A DNA stretch of 64,000 nt from Phlyctochytrium arcticum (Eukaryota; Chytridiomycota; Chytridiomycetes; Chytridiales; Chytridiaceae): NCBI GenBank assembly GCA_025602905.1, contig JAHLKI010000001.1:2790001-2854000 (forward strand). The letters run 5' to 3'. The position numbers were made by a program, and so were the translations under genes. Under the pieces are notes generated by a model. That model saw only the letters and a program-made list of their open reading frames with translations. It was not told the DNA's origin and ran no database searches. Below, piece by piece: positions 1-10,022 of this stretch; positions within the stretch are counted from its first letter, which is position 1, and every line of letters begins with the position of its first letter.

Positions 1-1628
1 AGCAACAGAGTCAGCGTCTCAAGGAACCAAGAGTTCAACGGATAACTGACCCAACTCTAAAAACCAACTGGGCCGGCGTCCATGCCCTCGCCTCCCATTC
101 CCAGATCCGTCGCCCAACCACCGAACTCGAAATCCAGCAACTCCTCCGTCAAAACACCACTTGCCCCATCTCTATCGTCGGCACCGGTCTCTCCTACGAA
201 CAAATCGCTTCTGTCCCCTCCCACGATAAATCCGCCATCCTCCTTGACCTTTCCCACTTCTCCGGACTGCAAGCTTACGATGAAGAGACGGCCACATTTG
301 GCGCGGCAACCAGTATCGACAATGTCATGCAAATCCTCGCCGACCGTGGCCGCATGTTTCCCGTCTCGCCTGGTGTGATTGGCATTCAAACACTTGCAGG
401 CTCCATCGCAACTGGAACCCACGGCCAAGGTCTCTACCAAGGCTCCTACGCCGAAGCCGTCGTTTCCCTCCGCGTCATCCTCCCCGTCTCGGGCACCATT
501 CGCATCATCTCTCGCTCGGTCGATACTGACTCTGAGAGTGACCTCCCCTTCAACGCCCTCGTCACCTCATTAGGCACACTCGGCATCATCACAAGCATCA
601 CAATCACCCACACACCCCGACGCATCTTTTACTGCGCGAAATCCACCATTTCCTACCCGGACTTCTTAGACTCGTTCATTTCTCTCAACCAGCAATCAGA
701 GTTTGTCAAAGGCTGGTGGTTCCCCGAAACGGATCAGGTCCATATTTGGCAGACGGATGCGGTTGCTGATGACTCGGATGAAGCTATAGCATTCAGGAAG
801 ACGGATATGACGGGCGCCATTGCGGCGAGTGATGTGCCAGTATCCCAGGACATGAACACGACCGTAGATCGGTACCTTGGCGCCATGTCACACGACACCA
901 AAGCCACCGTCTCTGATTCCTCAGACTCAAATAGCGATGATTCCGACTCTGAATCTACTATTCCCCTCTCAAGTAGGCCCACCACATACCTCCCTTCCCC
1001 TTCCACCTCACCCACCCTCAAACCCACGCCCATGTTTCACTCTCTCCCTTCGCCATCTCCCTCCCCACCACCCTCAATCCCTGATCCGAACGCCCTGCAT
1101 GGCGGTTCAACCGGTCCCCCCCAATTCCGCACCGTCAAACGCTTCGCCAACGCCCAAAACCTGATTGGCCACCTCCCCCATATCCTAACCAAAGGCATCC
1201 CCGTCCCGCAAATCAACGTCGAGATTGCCGTCCCACTCCACCAATTCCGCCCCGCAACCGAAGCACTCCACACATGGGCGGCCGCTCACCCCGGTACACT
1301 CCATTACCCCTTCATCTACCGCGTCACAGGCTCCTCGTCCGCCTGGCTCCACCCCTCAGCCACCTGCAACACTTCCCCAGTAGTCTACATTGGATTCCTC
1401 GTCTACATGGACTCGGAAGGCTCTGTCGTCCCCCACTCCATGTCCATCCTGGACTCGATACAACGCGTCTTGGCGTCCTTTGGGGGGATCCCGCATTGGG
1501 GCAAACATTTTGCCGAGTGGTATGACTTTCGCGCGTTTCCGAGATGGGAAGAGTTTAAACAGTTGCAGCGGCGGTGGGATGCGCAGGGACAGCTGAGGAG
1601 TGGACGGGTCAAGGAGGTGTTTGGGTAG
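1..1628 (+). CDS. FAD-linked sugar 1,4-lactone oxidase/dehydrogenase (GULO/ALO/GLDH family), 5' partial
   Basis: The frame is open from base 3 with no in-frame ATG before 327, so the true start lies upstream of the window; the ATG at 327 would cut the FAD domain in half. The visible N-terminus has a vanillyl-alcohol-oxidase-type FAD domain: TNWAG, then VGTGLSYEQIA, then GSIATGTHGQG (a GS..THG FAD loop). The C-terminus ends with PHWGKHF, the HWGK motif of the ALO domain. Enzymes of this family oxidise an aldono-1,4-lactone to ascorbate or erythroascorbate. Unlike animal GULO and yeast ALO (G-x-G-H-S), the position that binds FAD covalently is Leu here, as in plant GLDH. A Ser/Asp/Pro-rich insert of roughly 80 codons (about 905-1085) sits between the two domains. 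Substrate cannot be told from sequence. No intron is needed in the visible part. Confidence 0.85.
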   Translation, partial: QQSQRLKEPRVQRITDPTLKTNWAGVHALASHSQIRRPTTELEIQQLLRQNTTCPISIVGTGLSYEQIASVPSHDKSAILLDLSHFSGLQAYDEETATFGAATSIDNVMQILADRGRMFPVSPGVIGIQTLAGSIATGTHGQGLYQGSYAEAVVSLRVILPVSGTIRIISRSVDTDSESDLPFNALVTSLGTLGIITSITITHTPRRIFYCAKSTISYPDFLDSFISLNQQSEFVKGWWFPETDQVHIWQTDAVADDSDEAIAFRKTDMTGAIAASDVPVSQDMNTTVDRYLGAMSHDTKATVSDSSDSNSDDSDSESTIPLSSRPTTYLPSPSTSPTLKPTPMFHSLPSPSPSPPPSIPDPNALHGGSTGPPQFRTVKRFANAQNLIGHLPHILTKGIPVPQINVEIAVPLHQFRPATEALHTWAAAHPGTLHYPFIYRVTGSSSAWLHPSATCNTSPVVYIGFLVYMDSEGSVVPHSMSILDSIQRVLASFGGIPHWGKHFAEWYDFRAFPRWEEFKQLQRRWDAQGQLRSGRVKEVFG

Positions 1629-2129
1629 TTTTATGGGCCTTTTTCTTTGCTTTGTGATTCAGTATAATGTGTAATATCGTAATTAATTTAAAAAAGTGGA
1701 AATCTGAACGTGATTTTGCCAAATGTAAGGCCAGCTCTACATTTTCCCACCGTTTCTCAGTTGCTCGGTCGTGGATCCAGCACCAGTATGAAATAGAAAT
1801 TTTGTCATTTCCCCAACCTACCATTTTGTCAATCCAACAACCTTGCTCAACTTTTGTAAATCCAACAACCCTGTCCATTTTTGTCATTTCCACAAACCTT
1901 CGCTCGTAAACCCTTCTTTAATAGCTATTTACTCCTTATTGGATCAGGTTGTGTCCATATTTGGGGAACGACCGCACAGATTGGTGTCAAGTTGGGCTTC
2001 GAGTTGCGATTGGCCTAAATTGCGGAGTGGGTTTTGACTGGGTTGCGCAGAGCAGAATGCTCCTGGACAATTTAAGCTTACTTTACTCATAGCCACCTCG
2101 GATCCCTTACAAAAGCAGCTATAAAAGCA
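1629..2129. other. Intergenic, short degenerate tandem motif
   Basis: No gene seen. About 1800-1900 holds a degenerate tandem motif built on TTTTGTCAATCCAACAACC and TTTTGTCATTTCC variants; the rest is AT-rich spacer before the gag-like remnant. Confidence 0.5.
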
Positions 2130-3065
2130 GTGTGGGGGTTCATCCCATGTGTTCTGTGGGTGTGGGCAGTCAAGTACTGTATACGAAAAACCCTCTGCGC
2201 AATGACCGTTGGTAGGACCCCTACGTCGTCCTCCACGCATGCTGGAAACACTGTGAATAAAGCTGCACCCGTCTTGTCGCCCTGGGAAAATGTACTGGAA
2301 GATGTAGAACCGAATCCACGAAGAACGTCCCCCAGATATGGCTTTACACGCCAACTGACGCTTGCATCAAGACCTCAACGCGTCCCAAGGATGACAATGC
2401 CACAAGTGGCTCGACCCGCCAATGAGAACGCAATCAGCCAAGCGATTGCCGCGCAGATGCCGGCATTTGTTGAAGCTTTCATGACATCTTTCATAACATC
2501 ATTTAAAGGCCAGTTTGGCTCGTCAATCCTTAGCCTCCACCCCCGGTCCCTTCAGCAATGTGACCCAACCAGGGCAAGCCTTTTCCACGCCTGTTTGCGA
2601 CAGCACGTCCGTACGCGAAAGTATCCTCCAAAAAACGATGCGTCGGAACATAGACAAGTACGACGGCACACCGGGAATGAGAACTGTTCAACTTCATCTC
2701 GAAAATGGAAGACTATCTTGAAGACGCCGGTTTCACCCCCAAAGACGAACTCCGCTTTGCTATCTGTTTCCTGACAGACGACGCCCGTTGTGATTGGTCA
2801 ATCTATAAACGACACCATCTCCAATGGCGCAATGATATTTACGACTGGAAATCGTTTCAGACCCGTTTCCTTGAACCGACATTTAATCCACCCTCCTACA
2901 AAATGCAAATAAAATTCGAGCTACGCAACATGTCCCAAGACCAATACCCCGACCTCGAATCGTATACTCGGGCCTTCAATCGAAAAGCCTGGCTAGTACC
3001 AACGATCGACGCTGATGAACGGAACGAGTACTACATCGCTGGGCTCTCGGACAGATGGGGCTGCC
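2130..3065 (+). pseudogene. Broken retrotransposon gag-like frame
   Basis: Three successive frames carry one gag-like protein. The first (2130 on) contains an Asn/Gln/Met-rich N-terminal stretch; the second (from about 2515) reads KTMRRNIDKYDGTPGM; the third (2705-3060) reads MEDYLEDAGF, then DDARCDWSIYKRH, then WKSFQTRFLEPTF and DADERNEYYIAGL. The order (substrate-like 'KYDG', 'MEDYLE', 'A..W', 'W..F...F', 'DE...YI.GL') matches Ty3/gypsy-type gag domains. At least two frameshifts separate the parts, and the homology stops near 3060 where an inverted repeat element begins. No protease, reverse transcriptase or integrase was found nearby. A dead fragment is the best reading. Confidence 0.6.
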
Positions 3066-3480
3066 AGCCACGGCAAGTAGAAGGAGCGTGGGAAGGTTCG
3101 AGATCGGTTCCAGCGTGCCAGCATACCCCTGGCCGCAAAAATCCGAGAAACCGCGGAAAGAAGCGAAACACTTCTGGCAGCCAAAATGAAAGGCAGAGAG
3201 AGACCTGTTCTGATAAATCATTGATTTCTAGGAATGTAGCTTTCGAGCTCTGTTGAACAAAAAATGAATGGTGCCACACAAAGAGGCATCGCAAAAAAAT
3301 ATCTTTGGTTAGGTCGCTCCCAGCAGCCAAGGGCAGAACAGAATAGGAAACGGACACTAGGAACGCGCCGGCTTCTATAGGGATTTTAGTGCGGGAGCAG
3401 GTCAACGGTTTAGGAAAAAGTAAAAATACAGTGCACGCATCTTTCCGGAAGGGAGATGATTTGCGTTACGGTATGAAAAG
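3030..3480 (-). repeat. Element copy A, inverted relative to copy B
   Basis: Read on the minus strand, this stretch aligns with plus-strand 6040-6560: a shared AATCATCTCCCTTCCGGAAA block, a TATA-like CCCTATAGAAGCCGG, GAGCGACCTAAC, GCGATGCCTCT, and further down CGGCCAGGGGTAT and TTCCCACGCTCC. Identity looks about 70-75 percent by eye. The minus-strand frame after GATGCCTCT contains stops, so copy A does not code for an intact protein. Its far end abuts the gag remnant at about 3060. The class of element is unknown; the shared promoter suggests an LTR or the 5' end of a non-LTR or DNA element. Confidence 0.6.
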
Positions 3481-4309
3481 GGGATTGGAAATATGCGAAA
3501 TCTCAAGTACATTACTACCATCATATGAAATTTGCCCAGCAATACATCTTGATCTTTGACACTACCTCACATTACTTTATGCTTCTCGATCTCCTGGGTA
3601 TAAAATTTCTGGTACTCATTCCCCATATATCACCTCAAAGTTCGGTTCAAATTTGCGAACCATCCCATGAATTTGCGGAGCGCTACATATATAGGTCTCT
3701 GCTGTACTGGCATCTCTTGACGACATCTTTTTCATATATTCCTTTTACCTGTGTTGATGAGTGACATCAAATTCGTGTAAGCAGCTCTTCTAAGTGGGTC
3801 CATTGAATATAAGGCGGCATCAATGTATCAGACATTTGGCAAGTAACGCACATGGCTGATCAAACAGCTTCCAGGTGAGTAACATGTGACAATGTAAAGT
3901 GGCATCTAATGTATCGGACATGGGGCAGTAGCGATGTTCTGGTCCAGGCTAGTTGATTTTAAGCGCCATGATCACTGCCCTTGTCTCGAGCCGAGCGCAC
4001 TGTACATGCATTCGCAAATCAGCTCCACTACTCGCTCTCTTTTTTCCAGAAGGCGAAACTATATTGTTTTGCATAGTAGCAGAGACTTCCATTCAGCAAT
4101 CGAAATGAAAAATCCATCTCTGGGGGGCATCAGTATGTCATTTGGGGAGATTATGGATCTATGATGCAAATTGAATTTGATATTGACAAGATTGAGAAAG
4201 GTTACAAAAGGGATCTACTAAATACAGTGCGAGAGACGATGATTGCGAAAGATGATGAACCCCTCTTGACTTGACTTCACTTGATGTCGATGATGTGATT
4301 GATGATGTT

Positions 4310-4377
4310 TTTGGGAGGGGGGTCTTGGGAGGGGAGTCTTGGGAGGGGAGTCTTGAGAGAGGGGTCTTGAGAGGGCG
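4310..4377 (+). repeat. G-rich minisatellite
   Basis: Four to five tandem copies of a 14-15 base unit, GGGAGGGGAGTCTTG with variants. One strand is strongly G-rich with repeated GGG/GGGG runs, so a G-quadruplex is possible; this is inference. Confidence 0.7.
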
Positions 4378-4960
4378 GATGCATGCGGCAAGATCCTAGA
4401 ACAGAGACCATATCAGTGTTCCCGCTACTCACTCACACACTTACACACCCATGCATCATGGATCCGACCCAAAACCTGACAGATTCCCCCACGCTCTTCT
4501 GCCGCCTTCAAGCTCTACTGAAATCTAGCCCTGAACCTCCGACGACTCGTCTTCGAAATAGGGCGTAGCTGCTTGATACGCTGGGAGAACTGAATCTCAC
4601 TCCGGGTGGCACTTGGCAGCGACAGGAACGTGAGGCCGAACCACTGAAGGAAGCGTCATAATCCGTGGGGTGAGGCATCCCCATGCCTCTACCTCACTCA
4701 CTACACGGGGACGACTATCAGACAGGGCAGGCTTTGGTGACCGGACACAAGATACATAGGCGATGGTGAGGTGGGTTGGGGAGGATGGCGAAGCTGAGTA
4801 TGGCTCGTCGTTTGGATGAGGATGAGGATAAGGATCGTGCCGTAGGACTAGAGAAGAGACGGCAACAGTTAGCTGATGTAGTCGACATAGGACCCTCCAA
4901 GACAGATACTCACCAGACGACCATGTTTTGCCGCGCGGCAGCGGGAGCCCGGATGAAGGT

Positions 4961-5041
4961 CTTGACGTGCAGGTTGAGGTTGTGTGCTGATGTGCAGGTT
5001 GAGGTTGTGTGTTGACGTGCAGGTTGAAGCTTGTGTGTTGC
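4961..5041 (+). repeat. Tandem repeat, about 26-base unit
   Basis: Three copies of GACGTGCAGGTTGAGGTTGT followed by GTG(C/T)TG, with small changes. Confidence 0.7.
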
Positions 5042-6039
5042 TCACTGGGTTACGCCTGTAGGAGTCCGTGATTAGAAGCTAAAGATATGGTGGCAAGGTG
5101 TGATTAGGAGACTTGCCTGGTAGCGCGGGAGAACTTGTCGCGGAATGTGTGATGTGTTCTTGGAGGGTGTGATGTGGTAATGGAGTGTGTTTTCTTGGGT
5201 TGTCGTCGTTGTTGCCAAATGTGAGTGTTGTCCTCTGATTGTGTTTGGGCCAGACGAAGAAGGGACGTGTGTTGGTGATCCGACGATGCGCCTTGGAGTA
5301 GCGGTGAAGACGAGGGTTTTGGTCGCAGACACCTGTTGGTTGACGTAAAGAGACTTTGATCAGCACGAATCCATCGCATAACGATATCCGCACAAAGAGA
5401 AACCTGCCTTGTCATGATCTGGGTTGGGAGCTGTAAGGTAAAGAGGCAGGGGGGTTTGGGGAGAAGGCTGCTTTATGAGGGGAATTTCACGACGCGTAAA
5501 AACGCTTACTAAATTCGAAAAGTTCGAACGACGCGTTATATATCTTCTCAAAAGAACATTGACACGACACATCACCTAAGCTCCGACAATTGCTGACTTC
5601 CAGTAACCATGTGGTATACGTTTGCCATACTCTGCTCCACGGTTGCTTCACCAAAAAGACCGGATCGGTATGGTCATATCTCATGTTACCGCCAAAATGC
5701 ACACATCCCGTTCATCTGTACGTGGTACATTTGGCCTCTGTATGTTCAGTGGCTATGCAATCACTCTTCACTGTAGTCACACCGGAAGTTGAACACCCGA
5801 CGCGTGGGAACTACTCTGGAATCCCATCGCGAGATTGGGAATCTCAAGCTGAAACTTTCCTTCCACGATCATAAAAAAGCAAGCCAATCGAGAACAGGTG
5901 TCCCCAGCAAATGTGGTACACCACCGAGATATGTCTCTGGTGTTTTGAAAAAATTCTGGGTGCTGCGCTATCATGAAGTTGCTTTTCAGATTCCTTCGAA
6001 GACTGGGCAGAAACAAAGAGTATCAGGCCATTCGATGAT

Positions 6040-6560
6040 GGCTCGATCACATGAGAAGATGCAAGCCAATCATCTCCCTTCCGGAAAGATGCTTTTTTAC
6101 TTTTTTCCAGCCGCCTGACCTGAGCCCGCGCCACAGCCAAAAACCCCTATAAAAGCCGGGCCCGTTCCTGTTCCCCCCCTCCACTTTTCTTTTCATTGTC
6201 TTCCGCGTCCGCTTTCTATCCGGCCTAGTTTGCCGAGGCCGAGGGCGACCTAACGTAAGGGATCTTTTGCGATGCCTCTTAGTGTGGAAGCACTCAGCAC
6301 ACAAATTTTTGGGGCTTTACAAAGCTACAGCTCTACCTACAATTTAAAGGATGAAATATTCATGCACTATCATTGTCAATCAGAACAATGTTTCCTTGTC
6401 GTCCGTCCCCTTGATTCCGCGAAATTTCGGGATTTTGTGGCCAGGGGTATTTTAGCACGCGGGCCCGAGCTTGAATTTTCCCACGCTCCATTCCACTTGT
6501 TGTCGCCGGGCATTCCTATGTTACATCGTTTGTCCATTTTTTCAATACCCGAGATGCCTG
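6040..6560 (+). repeat. Element copy B with strong core promoter and open frame
   Basis: Inverted relative to copy A (see that entry). It holds a clear TATA box (TATAAAA, 6148-6154), a pyrimidine-rich stretch, GGCGACCTAACG and then an ATG at 6272 that opens a 127-codon frame (to 6655). The protein has no domain I recognise. Copy A is frame-broken over the same stretch. Either B is the better-kept copy of a mobile element, or its frame is open by chance. Confidence 0.55.
6148..6154 (+). promoter_or_regulatory. TATA box of repeat element copy B
   Basis: CCCCTATAAAAGCCGGGCCC; the matching place in copy A reads CCCTATAGAAGCCGGCGC. Confidence 0.5.
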
Positions 6561-7301
6561 GTCCAGTCTGGAATTTGATACATTCGACATGCATCTTGAT
6601 GGACAATGAAATTACATCCTGGACTTCAAAATCATCTTGCGCCTATAACGATTGATGAGTTTTTACAAGGAAACTCTCCACAGGTCTGCACCACCTGCAC
6701 CATCGGGAATGTAATGAATGCTGTTTTTTTCTTCAAAATGAAGTTAGCCCGCCGACGCCTACGTAGCGATAAAGAACGGGATCACAACGCCGTAGAACAT
6801 TGGAACAAGCTGGCAAATACACACATTGATTGGGAGGTTTACATGGATCTTTGCTCTTCCTGAGCGTCCACAGAAACTCGGTTGTTTTCCACGACCTCTC
6901 GCATCCCAGGTCAGATCTTTGTGCGTCTGTCTGCTGGTCTGCACTCTCCATCATGTCTGTTGTTTTTGGTAGCGATGAATATATTTTGGTCGTGACTGTT
7001 GCAGAACGATTTTGCCTAGGGCGAAACAAGCTCTCTCAATACATCCACTCTTTTCAATTGGTACATCCTGGTACATCCTCCAAGTTGCTGTGCGTTCGTG
7101 TAAACCTATTCTCGTTTCTGGTCTCGTTTTGCAACTCTCGCGCGTTCACGATGAAATTCGAAATTCGCAGAAACAGCGCAGGCTGAAACAGCAGCATGAG
7201 GATCGACAGGTCACTAAAGTTCACATAAACACTTTACGTACTGAAAGAACTGGAGGGGCGGCAACACTACCTTTCGTCAGCCGACCAAGTGAAGCTTTGA
7301 A
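6561..7301. other. No supported gene
   Basis: Holds a second short frame (6606-6863, 85 codons) in another phase just after copy B, with no recognised domain; the rest appears to be the upstream region of the Q-rich gene. Confidence 0.4.
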
Positions 7302-8606
7302 ATGGAATGGAACAATGGACAACAGGTAACTTCCTGAACCTTCAGAACAATACTCTTCAACATTAGCACTAACAACATATTTATCCCGCATAGTCCCGGC
7401 CACAAGCACACGATGCAATTACCGAAAATTCCATTTCCCACTTGCTCGCTGCGTTGTCAGCTCCCCCTGTACGTGCAAGTTTTGAAAGTAAAAGTTTTCC
7501 CATTTGTTTATTTTCCAAAATGTCTCGAATGATAGGTCGCGCAAGGTGTCCCGCAACCGATGCAGCAGCAACAGCAGCAACACTCCTCCCAAATGCCTCA
7601 AGTCTTCATGAATAATCCCAACCCATATAATGCGCCGAACCCGTACAGCTATGCCACCTCTGCCCCACCATCACATCATCAAGTGCAACTTCAACAACAG
7701 CAGTCGATGGCCGCTCCACCACAAGCGTCGATTGGGGATCTACTGTCCTCTTTGTCCGATATGCTCAAGCAGCAAATTGTTGCATCAGGAGCAACGGTGC
7801 CAGACATTGGGATGTCATCCCACCCAGGATTTACTCAAGGGACGTCCACTCATGTGGCGATGGGGGGTGCAGCATCATGGACAGCAAGCAATGTCAGCGC
7901 AAGATCAGATCCCCGAGTTGGATCAGAAGCATCCAGTATTCCGTCAATACCCACCCTGCAAAGCTCAGTCAAATCTATATTGAAAACCTCGAGTTCTGAA
8001 ACTGCCACAATCCCCTTGATTTTCGACTCTACCCAGGAATTCGAGGATGGAGAGATTGCAGCGGATCAATCGGCATATAAGGATTTCTCAGAGTCTAAAG
8101 CAAAAGCAACCAACTCAAGCACGGACAAACTTACTCCGAAAGCATTGAGACATCTCGCCCGCTTAGCCGAGGATGGGGCAGTGTTTAGTCTCATGTCGTC
8201 GCTCCAGCGCATGCAGTCTCATCGAGAAGACGAGCTTCTTCTGAAGCGACAATCCATCATTGACGACCACGAACAGGAGGAGCTTGCAAAAGACATTGTG
8301 GGTGGGTCCTTGAGCGCTAAAGCTCTTCTACAGCGACAGAGAGACGGTCAAAAGGGGCTACAGAGTAAGCTTACCGAATTTGATAAAACGGTGATAATAG
8401 AATTGGAGAAAATCCGGAGGCAACAGCAGGAAGCGCTCTCGCAGGTAAGCGCGACATGGCAATCACATATGGGGTACGAGTTCTGAAGATGTTTTCCCAA
8501 GATTGGGGTCCCTCTCTTTGCGGGTACAAACGATTCGGAACATATCCGCAGACAAAAACAGTTGCTCGGCATTTTGGATATGATGGACGAGAGAGAGGGC
8601 GCGTAA
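7302..8606 (+). CDS. Gln-rich coiled-coil protein of unknown function
   Basis: Exons 7302-7325, 7394-7468, 7536-8444 and 8502-8606 give 370 residues with phase-0 joins and introns of 57-68 nt. The start ATG at 7302 yields MEWNNGQQ, joined to a short exon with ISHLLAALSAPP. The middle has a poly-Gln run and Pro/Asn/Tyr-rich low complexity, then an 'EFEDGEIA' acidic patch. From about residue 220 on the protein is predicted helical and charged, ending in EKIRRQQQEALSQ. The last exon encodes a compact conserved-looking tail, IGVPLFAGTNDSEHIRRQKQ and LLGILDMMD. Composition suggests a nuclear scaffold or transcription-linked protein, but I do not recognise the family. Splice sites are clean, so the gene itself is well supported. 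Confidence 0.75.
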
Positions 8607-8805
8607 AGGTGAAATGCAAGAGTTCAGTGATGCTCACGCATTTGGGCAGTCATATTTCATTTAAGTTAGAGAATCGTGACAGAATTGTATATACAGGTGA
8701 ACTAGTGGGATGATGCGTGCACATTGTGCAGCCATCAATATGTACAAAAATCGGCTTTGGAGTAGATGGTCCAAAGGTCCCATCATCTGAATTTCTTCTA
8801 TATCA

Positions 8806-9775
8806 TCATCCTGCGAAACCAGGGGTTGAACCTTCGTCAGGTACGAAACGACGGCGCTTTGGACAATGGTTCGCATAATGACCCTTATCGCCACACTTCA
8901 ATGAAAAGTCGTGTCAATCAAAATACATCGGGAATATGGAAAGAAGCAAAAAATAATTACCCGAAAGCATGTCACATCTTCCAACGGTCGAAATTGCCTT
9001 CCATTCATGTTGTTCTGTTGCTGTTGCTGCTGTTGCTGCTGCATTCCCATTTCTGCAAAATTTGGCATCAAAGGTACTGCATTATGGGAGGGTTCATCGA
9101 CCTTTGGGTGGCCCAGGTTACAGTCCGGGCCTTTTGGACAGAATCCGGTTATGTAATTTTGACAAATGGCTTTCTGTATGTGCTTGAACCGGCATTCTGG
9201 GCCTAAGGAACTGTCAGATTGAGCGACATCTACAGATCACATTTCGACATACCTAACCGACAAAATCCTCTTGTATACCACACACATTCCTTTACCTTAG
9301 ACTCCGGGTCTACATGCAGGTACATGCACTCGGGATTCGAGCACTCCCCATACTTTGCATAGAACCAACACTCGGGCATCTTCTTCAGGTTATACTCATG
9401 CAAGAACTCGCAGAGATCCCCCTTCTTACACAGTCCACGCAGCCAATGTTTGCACACCACCGTCTTGTCATTACGAGAATGTTTGAATTGGCAACCTGCT
9501 CCTTTGTGGCAATATCCTTTCAGATAAAACTTGCAGATGTCTGATTGTACCGATGCTTTATCGCGCGAGATGTCGAGAGAGAGATCACTGATGAGAAATG
9601 GTTCAAAGTCGAATGGGGTTGAATTAGAAGGGAATGATGTGATTTTTTGGTAGTTGGAAAGGTCTCGACTGGAAGGGGGTTTGGAAGTTGATTTTTCGCG
9701 ATCTTTCGGGTCCGATTGGCCGGGAACCGCTATTGATGCAGCAATCACCGGACGTCCCGAAACAGCTGCTGCCAT
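8806..9775 (-). CDS. YTH1: CPSF30 / Yth1, cleavage and polyadenylation zinc-finger subunit
   Basis: Exons 9775-9253, 9202-8961 and 8895-8806 encode 284 residues (human CPSF4 is about 270). Five CCCH fingers follow in order: CKFYLKGYCHKGAGCQFKH, CKHWLRGLCKKGDLCEFLH, CWFYAKYGECSNPECMYLH, CVWYTRGFCRLGPECRFKH and CQNYITGFCPKGPDCNLGH. A Gln/Asn linker leads to a CCHC knuckle, CFRCGDKGHYANHC, created across the last intron (the first two residues before it, the rest after). CPSF30 reads the AAUAAA signal as part of the mRNA 3'-end processing complex in the nucleus. Yeast Yth1 lacks the knuckle while animal CPSF4 has it, so this fungus keeps the ancestral layout. The N-terminal 75 residues are Ser/Pro-rich and unconserved. 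It shares a 247-bp divergent promoter with the ELMO-domain gene. Confidence 0.93.
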
Positions 9776-10022
9776 GATTTTGTCTCACGTGGAACTTTGT
9801 GGGTTCGATCTATTGATCTCACGGTTTGATCTTGCCGAGCAGTTTCAAAGTTTTGCGAAACTTCACAAACTTCAAGTTCACCTTCAAATGCTTGGTCACG
9901 TGCACCAGTGACAAACCAGAATCCCCCGGAGAATCCCCGGGAGAATCCCAGCAGAACTGGCAGTTTCGAGCGAATACAATCGGTCAATCTGAGAAGTCTC
10001 CCTCGCGGTAGACAGACGAATC

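Larger units (their letters stand above)
3481..6039. other. No supported gene; old mobile or spacer DNA
   Basis: Only short frames without recognisable domains. A 38-base direct repeat (about 3812-3849 and 3897-3934, GGCATC.AATGTATC.GACAT.. shared) and two minisatellites (separate entries) lie here. The stretch is bracketed by the two inverted element copies. Confidence 0.5.

Noticed and set aside
5072..5415. Overlapping minus-strand frames of 86-104 codons
   Set aside because: Low-complexity Thr/His/Pro readings of a GT-rich stretch; three overlapping frames, none with a domain or splice pattern.
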